A DNA stretch of 64,000 bases from an uncultured beta proteobacterium (GTDB lineage Bacteria; Pseudomonadota; Gammaproteobacteria; Burkholderiales; Burkholderiaceae_C). Below the pieces are notes generated by a model. It had not been told where the DNA came from. It saw only the letters and a program-made list of their open reading frames with translations, and searched no databases. Both the position numbers and the translations under genes were made by a program. The stretch is from positions 1 through 64,000 of the forward strand of contig CAIKLM010000122.1 of assembly GCA_903828235.1 (NCBI GenBank), in the 5' to 3' direction. The number at the start of each line of letters is the position of its first letter. Position 1 is the first letter of the stretch. Positions 9,804 through 20,677 of this stretch are shown in pieces.

Positions 9804-9856
9804 GCAGGGTCGGCGGCGACGCCACAATCGCGGCCAACGAGATTCCGGGGAAGCCG

Positions 9857-10198
9857 ATGGACATGTCCGTGGAGGAGTTCGCCGGTGGCGCGCTGTGCGT
9901 CGTGCTGCAGGGGCGCCTGGACACCGTCGGCGTCGACAAGGTCGAGGCCCGCTTCAAGGACAGCGTGCTCGGCGTGGACCGCGACGCCGCCGTCGACCTG
10001 GGCGCCGTGAGCTTCCTGGCGTCCATGGGCGTGCGGCTGATCATCGCCACCGCCCGCGCTCAGCGGGCGCGGGGCCGCAACCTCGTGCTGTTCGGCGCCA
10101 AGGCGCAGGTGCAGAGCACGCTGCAGATGGTGGCGCTGGACCAGATCATCCCCGTGCTGCCCGACCGCGAGCAGGCCCTGGCCCGGCTGGCGACCTGA
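9857..10198 (+). CDS. STAS-domain anti-sigma factor antagonist
   Basis: A 113-residue STAS-only protein. The central motif AVDLGAVSFLASMGVRLIIATARAQRARGRNLVL matches the SpoIIAA/RsbV pattern, with Ser in FLASMGVR as the expected phosphorylation site. The STAS protein is normally phosphorylated by the HATPase kinase (next gene) and dephosphorylated by the PP2C enzyme (previous gene). Gene order phosphatase-antagonist-kinase on one strand supports this. No sigma factor gene is present here, so the downstream target is not identified. Confidence 0.9.
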   Translation: MDMSVEEFAGGALCVVLQGRLDTVGVDKVEARFKDSVLGVDRDAAVDLGAVSFLASMGVRLIIATARAQRARGRNLVLFGAKAQVQSTLQMVALDQIIPVLPDREQALARLAT

Positions 10199-10219
10199 AG
10201 GCTGCGGCGCCCGCCCCCG

Positions 10220-10672
10220 ATGAACAACGCCGCGCCCTCGCTGCTGATCCCGATGACGGCCGACATCGGCGGCCTCGAGATCGCGCGGCTGCAGGCCCGG
10301 CAGTTCCTCGAGAACAACCGGGTCGACGAGCACACGGTGGCGGGCGTGGAGCTCATCATCGAGGAGGCCGTCACCAACACGCTGCGCCACGGCTACGGGG
10401 CCACCGCCGCCGAGGATCACCAGGTGGAGCTCGAGCTGCAGATCGAGCCGCACGAGGTGCGGCTGCTGATCGTCGACGACGCCGGCCCCTTCGACCCGAT
10501 GGACGCCGACGCGCTGCTGCTGCCCGAGACGCTCGACGAGGCGCCGGTCGGCGGGCTGGGCCTGCTGATGATCCGCAACACCGCCAGCAGCATGGCCTAC
10601 GAGCGGCGCGACGGCTTCAACCGATTCCTGGCGACGGTGACGCGGCGCGGGCCCGACGGCGAGCTGCTCTGA
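10220..10672 (+). CDS. RsbW-like anti-sigma factor / serine kinase (HATPase)
   Basis: A 150-residue GHKL ATPase-fold protein. The N box is visible as ELIIEEAVTNTLRHGY, the G1 box as VDDAGPFDP and the G2 box as GGLGLLMIRNTASSMAY. There is no sensor or receiver domain, so it fits the short RsbW/SpoIIAB class that phosphorylates STAS antagonists and sequesters a partner. It lies 21 bp after the STAS gene and closes the partner-switching module. The following gene is convergent. Confidence 0.9.
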   Translation: MNNAAPSLLIPMTADIGGLEIARLQARQFLENNRVDEHTVAGVELIIEEAVTNTLRHGYGATAAEDHQVELELQIEPHEVRLLIVDDAGPFDPMDADALLLPETLDEAPVGGLGLLMIRNTASSMAYERRDGFNRFLATVTRRGPDGELL

Positions 10673-10685
10673 GCGCCCCGGCGCG

Positions 10686-11192
10686 TCAGCGCAGGTGGGC
10701 GGCGTCGGGCAGCTCGTTGGGGTTGGCCTGGCCCGCGGCCAGCGGAAAGTGCGCCACCAGCAGCGCGTCCACGCGGTCGACGGCCTGCGCCAGGCCGTCC
10801 TCGAAGCGCCCGGCGCGGAAGGCCTCGCGCATGCCCGCCACCAGCTGCTGCCAGGTCTCGGGCGGCACTGCGCGGGCCAGGCCGCGGTCGGCCACCACCT
10901 CGATGGCGTGCTCGGCCAGCAGCAGGTAGATCAGCACGCCGTTGTTCTGCTCGGTGTCCCAGACGCGCAGCTTGCCGAACATCGTGACGGCGCGCTGCCG
11001 CGGCGTGGCGTCGCGCCACAGGTAGGACAGCGGCAGCCCGGCCTCCACGCACAGGCGGATCTCGCCGCTGTGGCGCCGCTCGCTCATCGCCACTCGCTGC
11101 TCCAGGCGCAGCAGCGCCTCGGGGCCGAGCGCGCGCGCGGCGTCGGTCTCGTCGGTCCAGCGGTGCTTGAGGATGCGAAGCCAGCGGTTCAT
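10686..11192 (-). CDS. TPM-domain protein
   Basis: A 168-residue cytoplasmic-looking protein with a TPM (TLP18.3/Psb32/MOLO-1) fold: EQRVAMSERRHSGEIRLCVEAGLPLSYLW, then VWDTEQNNGVLIYLLLAEHAIEVVADRGL, and FRAGRFEDGLAQAVDRVDALL. It has no signal peptide, unlike its upstream neighbour. The pair of TPM proteins plus LemA is a recurrent betaproteobacterial operon. The molecular function is not established; roles in envelope maintenance have been proposed for the family. Start chosen at MNRWLRILKHRW. Confidence 0.82.
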   Translation of the reverse strand: MNRWLRILKHRWTDETDAARALGPEALLRLEQRVAMSERRHSGEIRLCVEAGLPLSYLWRDATPRQRAVTMFGKLRVWDTEQNNGVLIYLLLAEHAIEVVADRGLARAVPPETWQQLVAGMREAFRAGRFEDGLAQAVDRVDALLVAHFPLAAGQANPNELPDAAHLR

Positions 11193-11203
11193 CTCAGTTG
11201 CCC

Positions 11204-12115
11204 TCACCAGTCGCCCGAGGCGCCACCGCCGCCGAAGTCGCCACCGCCGCCCGACGAGAAGCCGCCGCCCCCGCTGCCCCAGCCGCCGCCGCCGCCGCTC
11301 CAGCCGCCGATGTGCGGCAGGCTGCGGCTGCCGCGGCCCATGCGCCGCGCCACCGAGCCGATGCCCAGGATGCCCACCAGCACCAGCGCCGCCACGGTCG
11401 CGCCCAGGGCGATCAGCAGGCTGCCGGTGATCCACCAGCCCAGGCCGCCGGCCGCGCCGGCCACCAGCATCGAGCCGAGCTTGCGCCCGAAGATCGCGGT
11501 CAGCACCTGCCCGGCCACGGCCACGGCGACGAAGAAGAACACGGCCAGGCCTTCGAGGTCGGTGCCGCCGTCGCCAGCCCCAGGCGCCCCGGGAGTTCCG
11601 GGCTCAGGCAGGTTCTCGCCGCGGATGCGGGCCTCGAGCTGCTCGACCGCGGCCATCAGGCCGTCGCCGTAGCGGCCCTCGCGGAAGGGCGCGCGCATGG
11701 CGCGGTCGATGATCTGGCGCGCCGCCAGGTCGGGGATCGCGCCCTCCAGCGCCTTGGCCACCTCGATGCGCACGCGGCGGTCGTCGCGCGCCACCACCAC
11801 GAGCACGCCGTCGCCCACCGCGCGGCGGCCGATCTTCCAGGTGTCGGCCACGCGCTGCGCGTAGGCGGCGATGTCCTCGGGCGCCGTGGTGGCCACCATC
11901 AGCAGCACGATCTGCGGCCCGGCCTGGGCCTCGAAGGCGGCCAGGCGCTGCTCGAGCGCGCTGCGCTCGGCGGCCGACAGCGTGCCGGTGGTGTCGATCA
12001 CGCGCGCCGTCAGCGCCGGCACCGGCTGCACGTCCTGCGCGTGCAGCGGCAGCGCGGTCACGGCCGCGAGCAGGGCCAGCGCGGCCGCCAGCCAGGCGCG
12101 CAGGGCGCGCATCAC
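11204..12115 (-). CDS. TPM-domain membrane protein, YgcG-like
   Basis: A 303-residue exported protein: a signal peptide (WLAAALALLAAVTALPLHAQ), a periplasmic TPM domain (ARVIDTTGTLSAAERSALEQRLAAFEAQAGPQIVLLMV through GDGVLVVVARDDRRVRIEVAKALEGAIPD), then two hydrophobic segments around residues 190-260. A glycine-rich C-terminal tail (GGWSGGGGGWGSGGGGFSSG) ends in GASGDW, as is usual for YgcG proteins. It sits between lemA and the second TPM gene with gaps of 7 and 11 bp, forming a tight operon. Confidence 0.88.
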   Translation of the reverse strand: MMRALRAWLAAALALLAAVTALPLHAQDVQPVPALTARVIDTTGTLSAAERSALEQRLAAFEAQAGPQIVLLMVATTAPEDIAAYAQRVADTWKIGRRAVGDGVLVVVARDDRRVRIEVAKALEGAIPDLAARQIIDRAMRAPFREGRYGDGLMAAVEQLEARIRGENLPEPGTPGAPGAGDGGTDLEGLAVFFFVAVAVAGQVLTAIFGRKLGSMLVAGAAGGLGWWITGSLLIALGATVAALVLVGILGIGSVARRMGRGSRSLPHIGGWSGGGGGWGSGGGGFSSGGGGDFGGGGASGDW

Positions 12116-12122
12116 GCCGGCT

Positions 12123-12770
12123 TCAGCGCGAGGCGGCGGGCGCGGCCGGCGCCGCGGGCTTGTCGAAGCTCACCGCCGGCGGCGCGCTGATCGCGGCCTC
12201 GTTCTGCACCGTGAAGCTGGGCTTGACCTCGTAGCTGAAGACCATGGCTGTCAGGTTGGTCGGGAAGCTGCGCGCCAGCGTGTTGTACTGCTGCACCGTC
12301 TTGATGTAGCGGTTGCGCGCCACGGTGATGCGGTTCTCGGTGCCCTCGAGCTGCACGCGCAGGTCCTGGAAGCCCTGGTTGGCCTTCAGGTTGGGGTAGT
12401 TCTCGGTGACCATCATCAGCCGGCTCAGCGCGCTGCCGAGCTCGCCCTGCGCGGCCTGGAAGCGCTGGAAGGCCTGCGGGTCGTTCAGCGTCTCGGGCGT
12501 CACCTGGATGCTCGTGGCCTTGGCGCGCGCCTCCACCACCTTCGTCAGCGTCTCCTGCTCGAAGTTGGCCTCGCCCTTGACGGTGGCCACGATGTTCGGG
12601 ATGAGGTCGGCGCGCCGCTGGTACTGGTTCAGCACCTCGCTCCAGCTGGCCTTGACCTCTTCGTCGAGGCGCTGGAAGTCGTTGTAGCCGCAGCCGGCCA
12701 GCACGCCGGCCAGGCCCAGCACGGCGGCCAGGCGGACCGCGCGGGCGCGGATCGAAGAGGTCGGGGTCAT
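12123..12770 (-). CDS. lemA: LemA family lipoprotein
   Basis: A 215-residue LemA protein. The N-terminus has a hydrophobic segment ending in a lipobox, AGVLAGC, followed by the family signature YNDFQRLDEEVKASWSEVLNQYQRRADLIPNIVATVKGEA. The rest is an all-helical, coiled-coil-rich domain with NDPQAFQRFQAAQGELGSALSRL and VARNRYIKTVQQYNTLARSFPTN. The start MTPTSSIR is preceded by a GGAGCG-type ribosome site. First gene of the lemA-TPM-TPM operon. Probably anchored to the membrane facing the periplasm; function is unsettled in the family. Confidence 0.93.
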   Translation of the reverse strand: MTPTSSIRARAVRLAAVLGLAGVLAGCGYNDFQRLDEEVKASWSEVLNQYQRRADLIPNIVATVKGEANFEQETLTKVVEARAKATSIQVTPETLNDPQAFQRFQAAQGELGSALSRLMMVTENYPNLKANQGFQDLRVQLEGTENRITVARNRYIKTVQQYNTLARSFPTNLTAMVFSYEVKPSFTVQNEAAISAPPAVSFDKPAAPAAPAASR

Positions 12771-12833
12771 GGTGCGCTCCTGCTGGACCGGCGGCCAGCT
12801 CGCCGGGCGGCGCGATGCTACCCGCGGCTGCCA

Positions 12834-13655
12834 ATGTGGGGCGCGAGAATCGGCCTTCAAGGATGGTGGACCCGGGGGGTGGTGTTGGCGGATGCGCTGC
12901 AACAGGCGCTGCGGGGCGCGAGCCAGGGGCCGCCCGTGGCCGATGCGCTCGCGCCGCGGCGCGCGGTGCTCGTGGTGGGAGCCGGTGGCGCGCTGGGCTC
13001 GGCCGTGCTGGCCGAAGCGCTGGTGGCGGGCCGCTTCAGCCGCGTGGCCGCGCTGGTGGCGGCACCGCTGGCCAGCACCGTGCTCGGCCTGGTGCCGCTC
13101 GGGCAAGCCGATCTGCACGCCGGCCGCGGGCCGGCCGCCGACGTGGCCATCGTGGTGTTCGACCGCGAGCGCCGCAGCAACGGCCGCGACGACGCCTTCG
13201 CGATGCCGGGCCCCGGGCAGCTGCTGGCCCTGGCGCGCACGCTGCACGCACGCGGTACGCGCGACCTGGTGCTGCTGATGCCCCACGCCCCGGCGCTGCT
13301 GCCGCAGGCCCTGGCCCAGGGCCTGGCGACGCTGGACGAGGCGGCGCTGGCGGGCCTGGGCTTCGAGCACCTGGTGATCCTGCGCGCCGCCCGGCCCGAC
13401 GGCGGTGCGCGGCCCGATGGCTGGCTGGAGCGCCTGGCGCGCGCGTGGCTGCAGCAGCTGCACTGGATGGTGCCCACGCGACAGCAGCCGCTGCGCCCGG
13501 CGGCGCTGGCGCGCTGCGTGGCCGAGCTGGCCAGCGCCCTGCCCGGCACGCCGCCGGGCACGCGCGTGGTGGCGCCCGAGACGCTGTGGGAGTGGGTGCA
13601 GGCGCTGGAGGACCGCCCGCGCGGGGCCGCGGGCCCGGCAGCGGGCGCGCCGTGA
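12834..13655 (+). CDS. Rossmann-like protein of unknown function preceding hemE
   Basis: A protein of up to 273 residues with a nucleotide-binding-like motif, [21 protein letters not shown], followed by alternating hydrophobic strands ([31 protein letters not shown]). This resembles an NAD(P)-binding Rossmann fold, but no catalytic YxxxK is obvious. The true start is uncertain: ATG at 12834 or a later GTG near 12880 would both keep the fold. It ends 31 bp before hemE on the same strand and is probably co-transcribed. No specific function is assigned. Confidence 0.65.
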   Translation: MWGARIGLQGWWTRGVVLADALQQALRGASQGPPVADALAPRRAVLVVGAGGALGSAVLAEALVAGRFSRVAALVAAPLASTVLGLVPLGQADLHAGRGPAADVAIVVFDRERRSNGRDDAFAMPGPGQLLALARTLHARGTRDLVLLMPHAPALLPQALAQGLATLDEAALAGLGFEHLVILRAARPDGGARPDGWLERLARAWLQQLHWMVPTRQQPLRPAALARCVAELASALPGTPPGTRVVAPETLWEWVQALEDRPRGAAGPAAGAP

Positions 13656-13686
13656 ACCGGGCGGGGCGCTGGCGATAATGCCCGGC

Positions 13687-14772
13687 ATGTGGCCGACCCT
13701 CATCAACGACACCTTCCTGCGCGCCTGCCTGCGCCAGCCCACCACCCACACGCCCATCTGGCTGATGCGGCAGGCCGGTCGCTACCTGCCCGAGTACCGC
13801 GCCACGCGCGTGAAGGCCGGCAACAGCTTCATGGGCCTGGCCACCAACGTGCAGTACGCCACCGAGGTGACGCTGCAGCCGCTGGACCGCTACGCGCTCG
13901 ACGCGGCCATCCTGTTCTCGGACATCCTCACCGTGCCCGACGCCATGGGCCTGGGCCTGAGCTTCGGCGCCGGCGAGGGCCCCAAGTTCGCACACCCGGT
14001 GCGCGACGAGGCCGCGGTGGCTGCGCTGGCCGTGCCCGACCTGGACCGGCTGCGCTACGTGTTCGACGCCGTCACCAGCATCCGCCACGCGCTGAAAGGC
14101 CGCGTGCCGCTGATTGGCTTCTCGGGCAGCCCCTGGACGCTGGCCTGCTACATGGTCGAAGGCGGCGGCAGCGACGACTACCGCCTCGTCAAGAGCATGC
14201 TCTACGGCCGGCCCGACCTGATGCACCGCATCCTCGACGTCAACGCGCAGGCCGTCACTGCCTACCTCAACGCGCAGATCGAGGCCGGCGCGCAGGCCGT
14301 GATGGTGTTCGACAGCTGGGGCGGCGTGCTCGCCGACGGCGTGTTCCAGCGCTTCAGCCTGGAATACACGCGCCGCGTGGTGGCCGGCCTGAAGCGCAGC
14401 CACGAGGGCCAGACCGTCCCGGTGATCGTGTTCACCAAGGGCGGCGGCCCCTGGCTCGACGAGATCGCGGCCATCGGCGCCGACGTCGTCGGCCTGGACT
14501 GGACGGTGAACCTGGGCGCGGCGCGCGCGCGCGTGGGCAGCCGCGTGGCGCTGCAGGGCAACCTCGACCCCATGGTGCTGTTCGCGCCGCCCGGGGCCGT
14601 GGCGCGCGAGGGCATCGCCGTGCTCGACAGCTTCGGCCGGCCGCAGCGCCCCGACGGCACCTGGGACGGCCACATCTTCAACCTGGGCCACGGCATCAGC
14701 CAGCACACGCCGCCCGAGCACGTGACCGCGCTCGTCGAGGCGCTGCACCGCCACTCGCGCACCCTGCGCTGA
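13687..14772 (+). CDS. hemE: Uroporphyrinogen decarboxylase HemE
   Basis: A 361-residue enzyme converting uroporphyrinogen III to coproporphyrinogen III in haem synthesis. Both family signatures are clear: [16 protein letters not shown] (about residues 23-38) and [19 protein letters not shown]. The catalytic Asp region [15 protein letters not shown] and the C-terminal [15 protein letters not shown] are also present. Length matches the family. An in-frame ATG nine bases upstream (13678) is an alternative start. Two downstream genes away is priA, an order seen in related genomes. Confidence 0.96.
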   Translation: MWPTLINDTFLRACLRQPTTHTPIWLMRQAGRYLPEYRATRVKAGNSFMGLATNVQYATEVTLQPLDRYALDAAILFSDILTVPDAMGLGLSFGAGEGPKFAHPVRDEAAVAALAVPDLDRLRYVFDAVTSIRHALKGRVPLIGFSGSPWTLACYMVEGGGSDDYRLVKSMLYGRPDLMHRILDVNAQAVTAYLNAQIEAGAQAVMVFDSWGGVLADGVFQRFSLEYTRRVVAGLKRSHEGQTVPVIVFTKGGGPWLDEIAAIGADVVGLDWTVNLGAARARVGSRVALQGNLDPMVLFAPPGAVAREGIAVLDSFGRPQRPDGTWDGHIFNLGHGISQHTPPEHVTALVEALHRHSRTLR

Positions 14773-15153
14773 AGCCGGCCCCGCGGGCGCGGCACTGCCC
14801 GTGGCGAAGAGGGAACAGGCCCGCAGCGCGTTGCCGGGTGAGTGAGCGCTCAGGGCTTGACTTATCCCCACTTTCGGTGCTGCGGCGCAGCGTCGGCGCC
14901 GGCTCCGCGATCGACCACGGAAAATCACCGGGCTACGTGACAAGTGCTTGATTCATATGGGAAACGCGGTGTGCTTCAGATTGAGGCAACCGGTCTCGGG
15001 GCCCGCAGAATCAAGCACTTGGCGACGCTGGCCGCAGGTTGCGCACAAAGTTATCCACAGAATCCGAGGGCAACTGGGAAAGTGCTTTCAAATCATGATC
15101 TTGCGGCACTTTCCTGCGGTGGATTCTGAAGAGCGGCGCGGCCGCTGCGGAAC
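14773..15153. promoter_or_regulatory. hemE-priA intergenic region with DnaA-box-like site and inverted repeats
   Basis: No gene is seen in these 381 bp. The region holds a perfect 14-bp inverted repeat: CAAGTGCTTGATTC at 14941-14954 and GAATCAAGCACTTG at 15008-15021. A consensus DnaA box, TTATCCACA, lies at 15051-15059 and a one-mismatch relative, TTATCCCCA, at 14862. A second inverted repeat, GGAAAGTGC (15077-15085) and GCACTTTCC (15106-15114), shares the core AAGTGC. The region is more AT-rich than its surroundings. It probably carries the priA promoter, and may be a DnaA-responsive or structural element. Confidence 0.6.
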
Positions 15154-17232
<2,079 letters not shown>

Positions 17233-17273
17233 GGGCCCCAGGGCCGAGCCTCGGGAGCGAGGGCGGCGCGGGA

Positions 17274-17939
17274 TCAGCCCGGCAGCACTCGCTGCAGTTG
17301 CAGCGCCTCGGCCGCATGCACGAGCGCGATGCGCTCGGCGCCGGCCAGGTCGGCGATGGTGCGCGCCACCTTCAGGCAGCGGTGGAGGCGGCGGCCGCTC
17401 CAGCCCAGGCGCGTTGCCGCCTGCTGCACGAAGCGCGTGGCGGCGTCGTCCATCGTGCAGACGGCGTCGATGCGCGCGGCGGCCAGCCGCGCGTTGGCCT
17501 CGCCCTGCCGCAGCCGCTGCCGCTCCCAGGCCACGGCCACGCGCGCGGCCACGGCGGCCGAGGGCTCGCCGGCCGGGGCGGCCATCAGCTCCTCGGGGCT
17601 GGCGGCCAACACCTCCACCTGCAGGTCGATGCGGTCGAGTAGCGGCCCCGACAGCCGGCCCTGGTAGCGCGCCACCGCGTCGGGCGTGCACCGGCAGGCG
17701 CGGCCGATGCGGCTGCCGCTGCCCAGCCAGCCGCAGGGGCAGGGGTTCATGGCCGCGACGAGTTGGAAGCGCGCCGGAAAGCGGGCCTGCCGCGCGGCGC
17801 GCGAGATCGTCACGACGCCCGTCTCCAGCGGCTCGCGCAGCGCCTCCAGCGCCGGGCGCGGAAATTCCGGTGTCTCGTCGAGGAACAGCACGCCGCCGTG
17901 CGCCAGCGAGATCTCGCCCGGCCGCGGTGGCGAGCCGCT
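17274..17939 (-). pseudogene. comM: ComM/YifB C-terminal fragment, truncated by transposon insertion
   Basis: About 220 residues of the Mg-chelatase-like AAA+ protein ComM, a branch-migration helicase used in natural transformation. Preserved are SPPRPGEISLAHGGVLFLDETPEF (Walker B region), the sensor segment FPARFQLVAAMNPCPCGW and the C-terminal Mg-chelatase domain. The full protein is about 500 residues, so the N-terminal half with Walker A is missing. Similarity stops near 17,936-17,942, immediately before the Tn7-like element. No start codon remains in the comM frame, so the fragment is presumably not expressed as a functional enzyme. Confidence 0.9.
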
Positions 17940-17950
17940 GGGCCGTACGC

Positions 17951-17990
17951 AACTAAATGAGAATATCCGGTGATAGGATGTGAGAATGAT
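17951..17990. repeat. Transposon left-end repeats, putative TnsB-binding sites
   Basis: TGAGAAT occurs at 17,958-17,964 and again at 17,981-17,987, exactly 23 bp apart. Aligned on the minus strand the two copies share ATTCTCA plus scattered T positions. Tn7-like ends carry arrays of roughly 20-22 bp transposase-binding sites, so these are candidate TnsB sites. The second copy overlaps the tnsA start codon, which would allow transposase binding to repress the operon. This is inference from spacing and position. Confidence 0.5.
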
Positions 17991-18666
17991 CACCCGGGTC
18001 ATCAAAGCGAGCCCTGTCAAGGTCACCGGCACGACCCCAGGAGACCAGCGCTTCGAGTCCTTCCTGGAGGAGGAATTCCTGGTTCTGGCCCGATTTCGGC
18101 GCGACGTTGAGAGCTTCGAGCGGCCAACCGAGTCGATTCCGTGGAGAGACAAAGACGGCAACCTGCGGCGGTACACGCCAGACGTGATCGTCCGATACAG
18201 GCCGACGGCTGACGAGAAGCGTGGGCACGTCGTCATCCATGAGATCAAGCCAGACTTCGACGAGGAAGAGGGAACGCCCGCAAGCCGGCTCCCCCGCCAC
18301 GAAGACGACGAGGAGAACGAACTGAAGTGGGCGGAAGCCGAGCGCTGGGCAGAGGCACGCGGCTGGAAGTTCGAGGTCGTTCGTTCGACCAAGATCAGAG
18401 GGCCGTACCTTCAGAACGCCAAGTTCCTTGTGAAGTACGTGGAGCGGCAGTACCCGGATTGCGGCTCAGATCGCATCCTGTCGGTCCTGACTGCGGAGGG
18501 ACCAATGTCTTTGCAGGCACTGATGCAGCGCGTCGAGCCAGGGAAGGCCGAAAGAGCAGCGCTCTACCCGACGCTTTACGTGTTGATTGCCAGGGGCGAG
18601 ATCGAGGTTGATCTCAGTCAGCCGCTGTGCAACAGCTCACTATTGAAGGTGCCCGATGCAGCCTAA
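17986..18666 (+). CDS. tnsA: TnsA-like transposon endonuclease
   Basis: A 226-residue restriction-endonuclease-fold protein that cuts the 5' ends of a Tn7-like element while TnsB cuts the 3' ends, giving cut-and-paste movement. The PD-(D/E)xK core is visible: RFESFLEEEFL (Glu about 24 and 28), YTPDVIVRYRP (Asp about 66) and VVIHEIKPD (Glu 86, Lys 88). A C-terminal winged-helix-like region follows. ATG at 17,986 is preferred; a GTG two codons earlier is an alternative. It overlaps tnsB by 11 bp, indicating translational coupling. Confidence 0.9.
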   Translation: MITRVIKASPVKVTGTTPGDQRFESFLEEEFLVLARFRRDVESFERPTESIPWRDKDGNLRRYTPDVIVRYRPTADEKRGHVVIHEIKPDFDEEEGTPASRLPRHEDDEENELKWAEAERWAEARGWKFEVVRSTKIRGPYLQNAKFLVKYVERQYPDCGSDRILSVLTAEGPMSLQALMQRVEPGKAERAALYPTLYVLIARGEIEVDLSQPLCNSSLLKVPDAA

Positions 18667-20671
18667 CACTATCTCACTGAAACCGGGATCGCTGGTCATG
18701 CACGCTGGGGAAGTCTGGGTGATCGAGGCGCCGGAGGGCTTTAAGCGTGTCCTGGCGAAGCGCCAAGACGACGGTCATCGTGACTTCCTATGTATCGCTG
18801 AACTTAGCAAGGCCCCACGCGCGGAATCGCGGGGGTCTGATAGAGCCATCGCCCACCCCGATGAGCGAGCCAGTGAAACCGACGATGACAAGAAGCCCAA
18901 GCTTACGTATCGCGAGCGGTTGCTAGCTCCTCGCATCCGGGTGCTCCCAGACAACGAGAACAACTGGACCAAAAAGCAACGGCAGGCGATGAAGGAAGCT
19001 GTATCTGAGTTCGAGTTGCTGGTCGATGCACTGGACGCGCCTCCGGAGCAGGCCGGCCAAATGATGAGGGATATCGCCAAGACGCAGGGTTACTCCTTGG
19101 CCACTGCCTACAGGCGACGTTCCCTTGTGGAAATCTGGGAGTGCGCCGACGCGCTACTGCGAAAGCCGCGAGAGGACTCGGGCGCTTTCAAGCTCACTGA
19201 CACCCAGTTGGAGAAGATTCAACAGCTACTGAAGGTCCATCGCTTTGTGCCGACTCCGAAGACGATTCCCAAGGTGCTCGACCTAGTGAATGGGGACTTG
19301 CGGCAATCCGGAGAGGAAGAGATTAGTCGTACGACACTGTACAAGGTGATGAACCTGAAAACGCGCAAAGAGCAGTTAGAAGCTGCTGGACGCAAGGAGC
19401 AGGCCAAGAACAGTTACCGGACCAAGGCTGGGCGGCTTCCCGACGCTGACTACCCCCTCGCGGTAGTGCAGGTCGATCACTCGCCAATACAAATGACGTT
19501 GGTGGACGAAGAGGATCGCAAACCGATAGGCGATGCTTGGCTAACGATCGTTATTGACTGTTTCTCCAGAATGATTCTTGGCTTCTATTTGTCGTTCAAT
19601 GCGCCGTCCACATTGAACACAGGAATGGCACTGGCACGTGCCTTTCTACCGAAGGACGACTTCTTGAAGCGTCAAGGCGTCGTCGGCGAGTGGAACTGCT
19701 GGGGTTTCCCGGATGTAATGCTCGTCGACAACGGAGCTGACCTGAACGGCAAGATGGTCCACCGCGCGAGGCGCTTCTACAAATTCACGGTGCGCAACCG
19801 TCCAGTTGGCAGCCCCGAGTTCGGGGCAACCGTGGAGAGTGCCTTCAAAACCTTTATGTACGAAAGTAAGGCGAATCCAGGGACTAAGCGCTCCAACCCG
19901 TTGGATCGAGCGGAGTACGACTCAGAGGGCAATGCCACGATGACGCTTAGCGCCTATGAGCGCAACTTTACCCACTTCATTGTCAACGAGTATCACAAGA
20001 CAGAACACTCTGGCGAGGGCATGAAGCGGCGCGCTCCTCTCCAGCGCTGGACACAAGGCATCTTTGAGGGTGAGATCTTCCCGGCGACTGGATTGCCGCC
20101 CGTGCCCGCCGATCCATTGAAGCTCTACATATCGCTGATGCCGGTCGAGCAGCGCACCTTAGCAAAGGGATGCATCTCAATCTTCACGAACACCTACTAC
20201 AGCACGGAACTCGACAAGCTCAGCCAGTTGGTCGATGTCGAGAAGCCGCGAGAAGACCGTCTATTTGAAGTTCGTTATGACCCGCGAAACATACATTCGA
20301 TCTGGATCAAGAATCCGAATACTGGCGAATACATCGAAGCAACTGCCCAAGGTGTGAAGTGGACAGTTCGTTCGTTGTGGGAGCAGAAAGCGATAAACAA
20401 GAACCTAGGACACCCAGCAGACATCTATAAGGACGATCGCTACGAGAGTATCAAGCTACGCGACGAGATACGAGCAGAAGAGACACGGAAAACCAAGCAG
20501 AAGAGGCGCGCGGAGGAGAAGGCAAAGCGCGACGGCGAAGAGGTCATCTACAAACCCAAGCCAGCTCCGAAAAAAGTTGCTGCAACCAAGCCGACGCAGC
20601 CTTTTGTGCTGGACCCATCACGGGCGGAGGCGATACGCTCAGGGCTCCGAGTCAAGAAGCCTGCGGAGTAG
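18656..20671 (+). CDS. tnsB: TnsB-like DDE transposase
   Basis: A 671-residue retroviral-integrase-fold transposase. N-terminal helix-turn-helix regions precede the catalytic core. The triad is read as Asp274 (VQVDHSPIQ), Asp358 (MLVDNGADL) and Glu394 (GATVESAFK), which gives the classical DD35E spacing. The C-terminal Mu-type beta-barrel region follows, and the tail is highly basic (TRKTKQKRRAEEKAKR), as in TnsB/TniA proteins, where it contacts TnsC. Length fits the family and all catalytic residues are intact, suggesting activity. Confidence 0.94.
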   Translation: MQPNTISLKPGSLVMHAGEVWVIEAPEGFKRVLAKRQDDGHRDFLCIAELSKAPRAESRGSDRAIAHPDERASETDDDKKPKLTYRERLLAPRIRVLPDNENNWTKKQRQAMKEAVSEFELLVDALDAPPEQAGQMMRDIAKTQGYSLATAYRRRSLVEIWECADALLRKPREDSGAFKLTDTQLEKIQQLLKVHRFVPTPKTIPKVLDLVNGDLRQSGEEEISRTTLYKVMNLKTRKEQLEAAGRKEQAKNSYRTKAGRLPDADYPLAVVQVDHSPIQMTLVDEEDRKPIGDAWLTIVIDCFSRMILGFYLSFNAPSTLNTGMALARAFLPKDDFLKRQGVVGEWNCWGFPDVMLVDNGADLNGKMVHRARRFYKFTVRNRPVGSPEFGATVESAFKTFMYESKANPGTKRSNPLDRAEYDSEGNATMTLSAYERNFTHFIVNEYHKTEHSGEGMKRRAPLQRWTQGIFEGEIFPATGLPPVPADPLKLYISLMPVEQRTLAKGCISIFTNTYYSTELDKLSQLVDVEKPREDRLFEVRYDPRNIHSIWIKNPNTGEYIEATAQGVKWTVRSLWEQKAINKNLGHPADIYKDDRYESIKLRDEIRAEETRKTKQKRRAEEKAKRDGEEVIYKPKPAPKKVAATKPTQPFVLDPSRAEAIRSGLRVKKPAE

Positions 20672-20677
20672 GACCAA

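Noticed and set aside
7251..9827. An 858-residue minus-strand frame opposite the XdhC and FHA-phosphatase genes
   Set aside because: Antisense shadow without recognisable motifs, opposite two strongly supported genes.
14941..15114. Chromosomal replication origin
   Set aside because: Only one perfect DnaA box plus a near match, and no dnaA, dnaN or gidA nearby; too little to call oriC.
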